The position numbers were made by a program, and so were the translations under genes. The notes under the pieces were generated by a model. It did not search any database and was not told where the DNA came from. It worked only from the letters and a program-made list of their open reading frames with translations. A stretch of 26,145 nt of DNA from JAUWQU01 sp964605095 (lineage in GTDB: Bacteria > Planctomycetota > Phycisphaerae > SM23-33): positions 1-26,145 of the forward strand of contig CAZSBS010000030.1 in NCBI GenBank assembly GCA_964605095.1, in the 5' to 3' direction. Below, piece by piece: positions 1 through 12,100 of this stretch. Position 1 is the first letter of the stretch. Each line of letters opens with the position of its first letter.

Positions 1-181
1 GGCGGTCGTCCCAGTTCACCGGCGCCGGAGGCGTCAGGCGGAGCACGATCTCGTCGACGCGGTCGACGGGGCGCGGCGGCCAGTTATGAACCGTCACCCG
101 GCCGGGGTTCTGACAGCCCGTCACTGCCGATGCCAGCAAGGCCGCAATGACCGCGACAAGTGTCACGCGCGGCGCTTTCAT
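1..181 (-). CDS. Lipoprotein, 5' part only (runs off the window)
   Basis: The first 60 codons of a gene start at ATG 181 and continue past base 1. The N-terminus reads MKAPRVTLVAVIAALLASAV followed by TGC: a short basic head, a hydrophobic core and a lipobox (VTGC, Cys at residue 23), so the product should be lipidated at Cys23 by signal peptidase II. The mature part begins QNPGRVTVHNWPPRP, with no domain I recognise. Its ATG overlaps the TGA of the secretin gene (ATGA), so it is translationally coupled to gspD and is the next gene of the operon. A small lipoprotein directly after a secretin gene could be a pilotin that delivers the secretin to the outer membrane, but that is inference from position only. 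Low similarity would be expected, since pilotins are not conserved in sequence. Confidence 0.75.
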   Translation of the reverse strand, partial: MKAPRVTLVAVIAALLASAVTGCQNPGRVTVHNWPPRPVDRVDEIVLRLTPPAPVNWDDR

Positions 182-3100
182 CTCGTCGATTCCGGCTTGA
201 CGCGATCGGCCGCGATGGCCGCCAGGAACTGCTCCTGTGCCCGCTGCCAGGACGCCTCGGACACGCCTGTCGGCTCGTCAGGCCGATGCGGCGATGGCAT
301 TACCGGCAGCGGGATGCTCGTTCCCGGCGAGGCCGACGACGGCGAGACCGGCACGGTTATCGGCTGCGACGCCGGCTGGGTGGTTGGGCCTTCGCCACCC
401 AGCTTGGCTTTCAGCTCCTTGCTGGACATCAGATCGTCCAGGTGCTTCTTAAGGTAGTCCTCGACCTCTTCCCGTTTGAGCTTTCGGATGCGGTTGACCC
501 GCTCGATCTGCTCGCCGGCCATCTCGTCGGCATCGGGGATGGTCCGCAGCACGTGAGGCGTCAGGATTATCAGCAGCTCGCTGCGCTCTTTAACTTTGGT
601 CGTGCCGCGAAACAGCGCGCCCAGCAGGGGCCAGTCGCCAAACCACGGCACGCGGTCCTCGCGGTGGTCGTCCTTGGTGGTGATAAGCCCGCCGAGGATG
701 ATGGTGTGCCCGTCCTGAACGGAGACGGTGGTCTCGGCCGAGCGCTGGTTTATGACGATAGCCTTGGTCGTCTCACTGATGGTCACGCTTGAGCTGGCGA
801 TCGAGCTTATCTCCGGCTTGACCTCCAGCTTGACGAACCCGTCGGGATTGATCCGCGGAGTGACCGTCAGGATTATGCCGACGTTCTGATACTCGATGGT
901 GTTTATGGTCGTGCCGTTTTCCGTGACCCGGCTGTTGGTGATGAAGGGCACTCGCTGGCCGACGTTTATCGTCGCCTCCTGGTTGTCGCTTGCGAGGATC
1001 TGCGGGCGGCTGAGCACCTCGAGCCTTCCCTGGCTTTGCAGCGCGCGGAGGAAGAACGACAGGTCGCCCGCCGCGACGGACAGGTTGAACCCGTCGCCCT
1101 GGGCGGCCAGGGCGATCTGCGTGCCGGCGCTGACCGAGTCGTGGCCCTTGTTCCATTTGGTCGTCACGTTCCAGTCGATGCCGAGTTCGTCGGTCTCATC
1201 GAGCGTCACCTCGGCCAGCATCACCTGGATGAGCACCTGCGGCGGCGGCTGGTCAAGCTCCTTTATCAGGGCCTCGATCGTGCTGAAGTACCTCGGGCTG
1301 GCTGAGAGAAGCAGCACGTTGCTGGTCTCCTCGGCCACCACCGCCACCTCTCGCTCGAGCATCCTCTGGGCGGCGCCCATGCCGTTTGTGCCCAGCGTTG
1401 CGGTCAGCCGCTGCTTCTCCTGGTCGAGGAACGTCTGCATGGCCGCCTGTATGGCCGGAGCCTGGGCGTTTCGCAGGCGGTAGACCTTCGTCAGACGCTC
1501 CTGGGCGGGGCTCGAATCCAGGTCCTGGATCACCTTTGACGCCAGCTCCACGTAACGCTTCGTCCCGCCGATCAGCAGGCTGTTGGTCCGCAGGTCGACC
1601 GTCACGCTCAGCGCGTCCTGCTCGCTGTTGCCGACCGTCGCCGTCGCGCCACTGCCGCCAACCGACGACGCCGGCTGGGTCGTCACCAGCGTGTAGCTGA
1701 CGGCCTTGGCTGACTGCTGGGCGCCCTGGAGGCGGAAGAGCTGGCTGAGCACGTCCGACATCCGCTGGGCGTCGGCGTTTACCAGCGTGAAGACGCGAAT
1801 CTCCGCCATCCGCGGGCTGATGGAATCCATCGAGCGGACCAGACTTTCCAGAAGCGGCATGTTCTTTACCGGCGCGGCCACCACCACGGCGTTCGACCGG
1901 CGGTCGGGGGTTATCAGCACCCCTTCCTGCAGCGCGGTGGCGATCAACTCCTTGCCGTCCTCGGTCTTGCTGATGAACTGAAGCAGCGTCTGACGGTTGG
2001 GGCTAAGCGCCACCGGCGAGAGCGGCTTGCTGGTCAGCAGGCTGGTGAGTATCTGCGAAAGCTCCGTCGCGTCGGCGTGCTGGAGCGGAAAGACGCGGAT
2101 CTCCGTGACGTTCGTGAGCTGCTCGCGGTCGAGTTGGTCAATGAGTTCCTTGACGCGCTGGAGATCCGCCGCCCCGGCCGATACGAGAATCGTGTTGGTC
2201 CGCTCGTCGACCGATATGTTCGCCGCGCCCGCCGCGCCCGCTCCAGTCCCGCCCTGTCCAGCCAGAAGGGTCTTCAGCGTGTTGGCGACCTGGGTGGCGT
2301 CGGCCTTCTTCAGCGGAAAGGCCACCATCGTGGAACCTTTGCCCTGCGGCGCGTCGAGCTGGGCGATGAGCGTCTCGGCAAGTTTCATGTCCGCCGGGCT
2401 GGCGCCGACGATCAGCGAGTTGGACCGCGCGTCGGCGATCACCGTCATCGGATCCTTCGTGGCCTCCCGGCTGACCCGCTGTGTGAACAACTGCTGGAGC
2501 GTAGGGGCGATCACCGTCGCGGTAGCGCTGGTCAGCCTGAACACGCGGAACTCCGTGGCGGGCACGACCTGCTCGCCGTCGATGCCGCGGATGATCTGGT
2601 CGAGAATCGCGAGGTTTTCCTTGCTGGCTGAGACGATCAGCGAGTTGGTTCGCGCATCGACGCTGATGGCGACCTTCTCCCTGGCCGCGATGGCGGGGTT
2701 GGACTGCGCGGCAAACGACGCGCCGGGCTTGTAGAGCCCCTGCTGGACGAGGCCCTGGAGCATTGTCCCGGCCTTCTGCGCGTCGGCGCGGATGAGCGGG
2801 TATATCTTCAGGACGCCGCTTTCAAACGGCGGCTCGACGTCCACCTTCTTGAGAAGCTCGCGGATCATTGCGAGATTCTCCCTGCTGGCTGAGATTATCA
2901 GCGCGTTGGCCAGGGCGTCGGCCCCCACGTCAACACGGTCCTGCGGGGCCGGTGTCGCGCCGGGCGGCGTCATGCTCGTCAGGCGCGCCTGGAATATCTG
3001 CTGGATCGTCGGCCCGATCACGCCGGCATCGTTATGCACCAGCGGCAACACCTCGAGCACGACGGCCGGGTCGGTTATCTCGACGTCCATCTTGCCTACC

Positions 3101-6100
3101 AGGCCCGCAAGCACCTTCGAGTCGTCGGCGCCCGCGCTTACCAGCAGCGAGTTGATCCGCAGGTCCGGCAGGATGACCGGTTTCTGCCTGGCGACGTCCG
3201 GCGTGCGGGCGGCCTCGTAGCGGGCGTTGAACAGGTTCACCAGCGTAACCGACAGCGTGCCGGCGTTGGCGTGCTTGAGAGGCAGGATCTGGATTTCACC
3301 GCCCAGCGCCGGCCCGGCGGCGTCAAGCTGCTCGGCGAGGCTCTTTACCAGGGCGAACCCGTCGATGGAACCGGCGACAATAAGGCTGTTGCTCCGCGTG
3401 TCTGACGCGACGAGCATCCGCAGCCGCTCGGCGTCCAGTTGGCCCAGTGCGGCCGCTCGCTGCACGCGGGCATCGAGCATCTTCTGGAGCGTGGGGGCGA
3501 GAGAAAGCGAGTCGGCGTTCTTGAGCGTCAGCAGGCGGACATCGTGCATATCGACGGTGGTCTGGATGTCGAGCTGCTTGACAATCAACTCGGCCAGGGC
3601 GAGCGACTCCTCCAGGCCGCTGAGCACGAGGGTGTTGGTTCGCGGGTCGGGCGAGATGTTCAGCGGATTGACCAGCGCCTTGCCGGACAGGCTTTCCGGC
3701 ACGGCCCGACCGGCGACGCTGCTCTTGGGCGCCCCGGCGAGTTTGGCGCCCTGGGCGAACACATCGATTATGATCTTCGCGACGCTGGTGGCGTCGGCGT
3801 TGGCCAGGTGCAGCAGGCGGACCTTGGCGGCCTCGGCAAGCGGCACGGCGTCGAGGGTCTCGACGATCGCCGCAAGGGCCTTGAGGTTCTCGCTCGTCGA
3901 GACGATCACCAGGGCGTTGGAGCCCTGCTGGCCCGCGAGTGTGGGGTCGGCGGTGATCTTGATGGGCTTGCCGAGGTCCAACTCGGGCAGGTTCGCATCC
4001 GTCCCACCTCGCAGCCGCAGCAGGCGGATCTGATCCTGTAGCGACCGGGCCTCGGGCGTGACCTGGTTCTGCGCCGACGGGCGGATCATTTCCATCAGCA
4101 CCGCGGCCAGGCGGGTCGCGTCGGCGCGCTTCAGCGGGATCACCATGACGTCGGCGGCAGCGTTGGCCGGCGGCTTGTCCAGGGTCTTGATGAGCTTCTC
4201 GATCTGCTCGAAGACGGTCCCCTTTGCCGTGACGATTATCGACCGCGTCCGCTCGTCGGCCTGGACGTCGATCGTCTCGTCGGGCCGGAGTTTCCTGATC
4301 TGCGCGAGCAACTGCTGGAGCGCCGGCATGATCTTCGTGGGCATCTCGTTTTCCAGCGTGTAGATGCGGAACTCGAGCTGCGGGGCCACTTCCTTCTTGT
4401 CCAGTTGCTCGACGAGGTGTGCGACCTCAGCCATCTTCTCCTTCGCCGCCGAGACGACCACCGCGTTGGTCATCGCAAGGGCCGTGACGGTCACCTGGTC
4501 CTCGGGTCGCGGGGCGGCCCCAGCCCGCCCGGCCGAGGGGCGATACATGCTCGTCAGCGCCGCGGCGACCCGCGTGTTGTTGGCGTTGGTGAGCACGAAT
4601 ACCTGCACGGACTGCCTGGTCGCGGCGGCGGCTTCGTCCAGGGCCTTGGCCAGGGCCTGGATCGCCTCGAAGTCCTCGTCTGAGGCGTTGATGAGGATCG
4701 AGCGCTGCTGGGTCAGCACGCTGGTCTCGACGCGCCCGCCGCTGCCGGAGGCGGGCGACCTGGTCGCGCCGGCCCGGCCTACCGGCGCCCGGGCGCCCAC
4801 CGGCCCGCGAGTGCCCGGCGTGTTGTAGAGCTGCTGGATGGCGCGCTCGACCTCGGCCGGGTCAACATTCTTGAGCTGGATCAGCCGCATCGTGCCGCGG
4901 GAGGGCTTCATCGCCTCGATCTCGCTGATCCACTTTGCAACCTTCTCGTGCATCTCGGCGTTGGTGGACACGACCAGGGCGTTGGCCCTTTCGTCGGCAG
5001 TCACCCCCATCGGGGCGATCGTCTGCCGCATGGCCTGGGCGGCCTTCTGCTGCTGGGCGTACATGTCGCGGATCATCGCGGCGACCGCGGCAGCGTCGCC
5101 GTTCTTGAGCTGAATCACCCTGACCGTGGTCGACGAGGTCTCCGACGCGCGATCGAGCTGCATCGCCATCTGGATGATCTCGTCGATCTGCCCGTTCGGA
5201 CCCGTGATGACAAGAGCGTTGCTCGCGCTGTCGGCCGAGATTGTCACCCCCTGGCCCGTCGCGGCGCCGGCCGAGCCTGGCGATGTCCGCCCTCGGCCGG
5301 CGGGCTGCCCTCCCGCGCCCGCGGACTGCGCCAGCACCGGCGCCAGGTCGGCAGCCTTGGCGAACTTGAGCAGCAGCAGTTCCGTGCGCATCCCGGCCGA
5401 CTCCACGTCCAACTGGGCAAGCAGCGACTTGACGCGCTCGAGATTCGGGGCGTTGGCGGTGACGATGATCGAGTTGGTCCCCGGCTCGGGCACGATGCTG
5501 ACCACGTCCTCGGGACTCGTCCGCGACGAGCCGCCCCGCTGCTGGGCCGAGGCCGAAAATGCCTGCGACAGCGACGCGGCCACCATCTCCGCCTTGGCGT
5601 GCTTGAGCGTCAGAAGCGTCCGTGCGGATGAGCCTGTGGCGGCGGCGTCGAGCTTGGCTGCTAGCTCGCGGATCTTCTCGAAGGTCTCCTGGTCGGCCCG
5701 GACGAGCAGCATCCGCGCGCTCGGGTCTGCCTCGATCGCCACACCGCCGCCCGACCTGCCGGTCGTGCGCGAGCCCGTGGTCTTTCGCGCCGCGGACGCC
5801 GAGGCGCCGGCAACCTGCCCGCCGAATACGGCGTTGAGCACCGCGGCAATATCCGTGGCGTTGGCATTATTCAGGGCGATCGTCTGGACGGGGTACTTAT
5901 CCGCCGTGCTGACGTCCATTTCGGCTATGAGCTTGGCGATCAGAACATGGTCCTCGGCGGTGCCGCGAACCACCAGCGAGTTGCTGCCACGATCCGGAGA
6001 GATGCGAAGCCGCTTTGCCGCCGTCGTGGCGGACGTGCGGCCGCTCCGGCCAGAAGCCGACAGGTTGGTCAGCGATGCCGTCAGGGCCTCGGCAAGCGTT

Positions 6101-9100
6101 GTCGCGTCGGCGTTCTCGATGCGATAGACTTGGACGGCGACTTTCTCGGTGGCGTTGGTCTCGTCCATCTCTGTGATTGTCTTGGCGATGAGCGTGTGTC
6201 TCTCCGCCGCGGCTGAGACTATTATCCTGCCACCGACCTCGTCGCCGATAATGGCCACGGCGGGCTCGGCCGCGCCGCCTGACGACCGGCGGTAAGGGCT
6301 GCCCGAGCGCCTGGCCAAGGTATCGCTGGCGCCGAATATCTGCTGAAGGGCCTGGACCATCGTGGGGATATCGGCGTTCTTGACGGGGTACATTTTGATC
6401 GTCGGTTTGGCGACGGACTCGGCGGCCTTGTCGAGCTGTTCAGCCATCGCCATGAGTCGGACTACCTCCTTGCCCGGCCCGGTTACGATGATGGTGTTGC
6501 TGGACGGCTCGGACGAGACCACCACCTCCTGGGTAGGCGTGGGCACCACGGTAGCCCTGCCTCGGCTGCGGGTCGCTCCGGTGCCGCCGCCGGCGGCCCG
6601 CGAAAGCACCTCAGCAATGTCGGCGGCGATGGCGCTTCGCAACTGGAGCACCTGGGTAACGGCCCCGACGGCCTTGTCGGTATCAAACTTTGCCACCAGC
6701 GCTTTGACCCTCGCCAGGTCCTCGGCGTCGGCAGTGACGATCAGGCTGTTGGTCAGCGGCTCGGCGACGATAATGACAGACTCCGCCGTCGCGCCGCGAC
6801 GGGCAACGGTGCCGCCCGATTGCTTGAAGGCCGCCTGGAGCGATGGCGCAACGTCGGCGGCACGGGCGTATTGGAGAGGCAGTATTTCCGGCGCGGCCTT
6901 AGCGGCCGTGATGACGTCGAGCCTGGCGACGACGTCCTGTATCTTGGCGAACGTCTCGTCGTCGGCTCGCACGAGTATCATCCGGGAAGCCGCGTCGGGC
7001 TCGATGACCACGCCACCCTTGCCGCTCGTCGCCGCTGACGAGCCGGGGCGCGACCGACCTGTCGAGGTTCGGCCGGCAGCGCTGCTGCCGGCGGCCGCGC
7101 CGCCGAAGAGCCCGGCCAGCGTCCGGCTGACGGACTCGGCGTCGGCGTGCTTCAGCGCGATGGTCCGCACGGGATAGCGGTCGGTCTGGGCCGTGTCAAG
7201 CTCAGCCAGCAACTGCGTTATGCGGGCGTGATCCTCCTTGGACGCGCGGACGACGAGCGAATTGCTGCTGGGATCGGCGCTGATGCGAAGCTGCCCCGCG
7301 GCGCTGTCGGCGGACGAGCCGCCGCGGCCTCGCCTGCCCGAGACGCTCACGCCGCCGCCGGACTGCATCGCCTCGGCAAGTGCGGAAGAGAGCGTCGCGG
7401 CGTTGGCATTTTCCAGGCGGTAGACCTTCACCGTTATTTCGCCGGTGGCCTGGGCGTCGTCAAGGTCCTTGATCACCTTGGCGACGAGTTCGTGTTTCTC
7501 ATCGGGGGCCGAGACCAGTATCAGCCGCCCGGCCTCGTTGCCGGTGACGATGATCGGCTCGCTCACGCCGGAGGATCCCGAGCCACCGGGGGTGCCCGCC
7601 CGGCCGGCGCCTGAAAATCGGCGCGAAGAGCCGCCATCGGCGAATATCTCCCGCAGAGCCTGGACCGTCGGGGCGACTTCCGCGTGCTTGAGCGAGTACA
7701 TCCTCACTGCCCGCGAGAAGCTCGTGGACTTGTCGATCTCCTCGATGACCTTCTGAATGAGCTTCATCGCGTCGGTCGGCGCCGAGACGATAATGGAGTT
7801 GGTGCTCTTGTTGGCCGAGATGCTCAGCAGCGAACTCGAATCAACCTTCGTGGCCCCGGCCTCGCCGCCTTCGCCGCTCATCTGGAGCAATTGGAGGAGC
7901 ATCTCGGCCTGCTGCTGCCGCGAGGCCGAACTGCCGGACCTGGACCGCGAAAGCGGCGACTGCGGCGTCTGCTTCTTGGGCGTGAACAGCTCGGTGAGGT
8001 TGTTGGCTACCTCCACCGCGTCGGTGTTCTTGAGCGTGAAGATACGCACCTCGCTGGTGATGGTCGATACGCGGTCCAACTCCTTGACCAGCGGAAGGAT
8101 CATATCGAAGTCGCTGGGCTTGGCCCGGACGATAATGCTCCGCGTGCGTATGTCCGCCACAACGGTTATCGGCGAATTGGCGACCGGCGCGGGCGGTGAT
8201 TCGGGCTGCTGCTCCTGGCCGCCGCGTCCGCTCCGTCCGCCCTGGCTCGACCGGCCCCGGATGGCCTGTATGATCTGAGACTGCGCCGAGCCCTTGCTAC
8301 GCGGATTGAACAGCGCATCCAGTGTGTCGGCGACGGCCGACGGCGAGGCATGCTCGACCCGGACGACCCGCAACTCCATGTCCGCATCGGCAGCCGAGGC
8401 CGAAAGCTGGTCGATCAACGACTGAATGCTCTCGAGCTCCTCCCGGGGAGCCAGCACGATCAGCGAATTGCTGTTGCGGTCGACGGCAATGGTGATCTTC
8501 GGGCGACCCGCCTCGATCTGGCCTTGCCCTGAACTTGCCGAAGGGGCAGGCTGGGTGGCTGCTTGCCCTGAGTCTGTCGAAATAGCCGGCCGCGTCGCCA
8601 CTTGCCCTGAGCTTGCCGGAAGGGCGGGCATCTCGATCCGCGTGTAGATCATGTCCAGGTCGGTCGGCGGGGCCGGGAAAATACGCACGCTGTTGGCGTC
8701 TTGGCTGTTGGCGTCTCGAACCGGCAACTTGTCGGTAACCACTATTTGGGCACTGCCCATCTGCCCGTACATCTTCTGCAACAACTCAGCCATCCGGCTG
8801 GCGGGGATCCGCGAGATGGGCACGACCCTGACGATGGGCTGCCTGTCGGCGGCGGTGGACTTGTCGAGCTTGGCGATTACTCCCTCGATGGCCTTGAGGT
8901 CGGCTTCCTTGGCGACGACGCTTACGAGCTGGCTGAAGTAGTCGGCCTCGATGATGGGCTTGGCCGCGGCGGGGCGGTCGGCGTACATTGCATCGAGCTT
9001 GGTGGCCACATCGAACGGGTCCGCCCGGTCGAGGTAGAAATACCCGACCTCGCGCGGCGTGCCGGCCTTGTCCAACTGCGTCAGAATCTCCTGGACGATC

Positions 9101-12100
9101 TGGAAATTGATCGGCGTCGTCGAGACCACCAGGCTGTTGGTCCGCTCGTCGGCGGCGACGCTGAACGGCGCCGGCTCGACGGCTCGCTCGCCGGAGCCGC
9201 CGCGAGACGCCCGCTGGCGCGTCATGTCCACGAAGAGTTGGCCTACGGACTTGGCGATGTCAACCGCGGAGGAGTTCTCCAGCTTGAATATGCGGACCTG
9301 CACCTGGGAACTTGTGCCCTGCTGGTCCAGGCGCTTGATCATGTCCACGACGCCCTTGACCTCGCCGGAGGGGCCGCGAACCAGAATGCTGTTGGAGTTC
9401 ACCTCGGCTGTGACGCTGACCGCCGGCTCCTGGGCGCCTGCCGAGCCACTCGATGAGCCAGATGGGTACCGCGAGGCCGAGGGCCTCCGAGCCGCCAGGG
9501 CGGCGTTGACCGCGTCGGCAAGGCTCGGCGCCTGGGCGTTCTCCAGCCGGACTATCTCGATGACGATCTGCAGGTCCGCCTTGTCGGTGTCGAACTGTGC
9601 GATGAGCTGCTCGGCCAGGAGCATCTTCTCCGGCGGGGCCTGAACGACAAGCGTGTTGGCGCCTGGCATGGCCGCGACGCGGACAACCGGGGCTGCCGAC
9701 GAGCCGGAGCTGCGCCTGGCCCACCACGACACGTCCCCTCCGGACGGCGATGACGAATCGCCCAGCATTGTCTGGAGCATCTCAGATAAGTCCGCGGCGC
9801 GGGCGAACTTCAACGGGAAGGTTCTGGTCTGGCTCGCCAGACCGGTGGCCTTCTGGACCTGGGTGATCACCTTCTCGATCTCGACGAACTGCTCAACCGT
9901 CCCGGCCGCCATCAACTGATTGGTGGCCGCGTCGGCCTCGAAACGCGGCTCCGGCGCCGCCGGGGCGGCACCCTGCCCGCCGAGGCCGCCCTGACCTTGC
10001 GGCCGGGGCTGGGCGAAGATTTTGGCAAGCGACAAGGCCACGTCAGCCGCCTTGGAGCCGGCGAGCTGGTAGACCCGCACCTGCTGGCGCGAGGGGGCGT
10101 CATCAACGTCGAGTTTGGCGACGGTTGCGACGATCTCGTCGATCTTCGCCTTTGGCGCGTCGACGATCACGGCCTTGTCGCCCGGGGCGGCGGTGATTAC
10201 CACGCGCTTTGCGTCGTCGCCGCCCGGCGTGACGGTGCGCATCTGGCCATAGCGGCTGTACGAGCCGTAGCCGGAGTCATAGCCGTAACCGGAGCGCGAA
10301 GTGGCGCTCGATGAGTTCGGGAACAACTGGATGAGCTTCTCAGCCAGCGCCGAAGCCGACACAAACTTGACCGGGATGATCCGCATCTCCCGCACTTGGG
10401 CGGGGGCGTCCTTGTCGAGCTTGGCGATCAGGTCCTCGATCATCTTCCGCTCGGCCTCGGGCGCCCGCAGCAGGACGGTGTTGGTCAGCGGGTCGGCCTG
10501 GATGGTCACCTGTTGTGCCTTGCCTTCGACCGGGGGCGGGAGCATCCTCGTCAGCAGCGCCGCCAGCGAGGACGCGTCGGCGTTGGCAAGCGGCACGACG
10601 CGGACTGTGGCCTGGCCGGAGGCGTCGGGCGTGTCGAAGCCGGCGATGAGCTTCTCGGCCATGACGATCTTCTCGGGCGGGCCTTGCACGACGATGGTAT
10701 TGGCGGCCGGGACCGCGGCGACTCGCACAGCCGAGGCGCCCGAGGACGATCGGCGGGAGTACGGCGAGTAGGAATCGTAGCTCCTTCGCGACGACCCGTC
10801 GGCCTCGGCGAGCATGGTCTCCAGCACGGCTGAAATGTCCTCGGCGCGGGCGTGCTTGAGCACAAACGCCTTGGTCTGGATGGCCTGGACCGTGGCGGCC
10901 TGGAGCTTCTGGATTACCTTTTCGATCTCCTCGAACTGTCCAGCCGTCGCGGCGGCCATCAGTTGGTTGGTGGCGGCGTCGGCCTCGAACCGCGGCTCGA
11001 TCTGCCCGGCGGGCGACGACCGCCCGGAGCCGGAATCGCCCGCCCGCGCCGCGAACAGTTTGCGGAGCGAATCGGCCAGGTCGGCGGCCTTCGAGTTGGC
11101 AATCTGGTACGTGCGGACCTCGATGCTGCCCGGGGCATTCTCGACGTCCAGGGCGGCAATGAGTTGGGCGATGGAGTCGATCTTCGTCTTGGGCGCATCG
11201 ACCACCAGCGCCTTGTCGCCCGGGGCGGCCGTGATTATGACGCTGTCGTCGCCGCTGGAAGATCGCGACTGCCTGTAGCCGTAGCCGGAACTCGACCCAT
11301 ATGAGTACGACGAGGCCTGGGCGTGCGGGTAGAGCCGCTCGAACATGATCGCCAGCGCCGCGGCTGAGGCGTGCGCGACGGGGATGATCCGCACCTCGCG
11401 GGTAAGGTCGGCGGCGTCGTTGTCAAGCTGGGTAATGATGGTTTGGAGGGTTGTCCGCTGGGCCTCGGGCGCACGGAGGAGGATGGAGTTAGTGGCCTTC
11501 TCGGCCTCGATGCGGACTTCCTGCTCCTGGCCCTGCCGGGCGGGCGGGAGCATGTTTCGGATGGTCTCGACGAGGGTTTCGGCGCGTGCCTTTGTCAGCG
11601 GGATGCGGACGATTGCCATGTCGCGGGCGGCCTCGGGGGTGTCGAACGTGGCGATGAGCTTTTCCGCCTGGGCAAGCTTGGCGGGCGAGCCCTGGACGAC
11701 GACGGCATTGCCCTCTTGCAGCGCCACGACGCGCAGCGAGCCCGCCGGCGAAGAAGAGGACGATGAGTATGAGGAGTAGCGGCTGTAGCCGTACTGGCCG
11801 CTGGAAGAGCCGCCCTCGTCGGCGAGCATCTGGTGCAGCACGTCGGCTATGTCGGAGGCCTTGGCGAACTTCAGCCTGAAGGTCCGCGTCTCGCTGGCAT
11901 TGGCCTTTGTCCGCTTGTCCAGCGAGGCGATCATCTCCTCGAGCATCTTCCGCTGGCTTTCGGGCGCACGGATGAGCAGCGTGTTGGTCGCCGGGTCCGC
12001 CTGGATGGATATTTCCGGCTTCTGGCCGTAGGGTGTCGGGGGCAGCATGGCCTGGAGCGTCTGGGCGAGGCGGGCCGCGTCGGCGCTTTCGAGCGTGACG

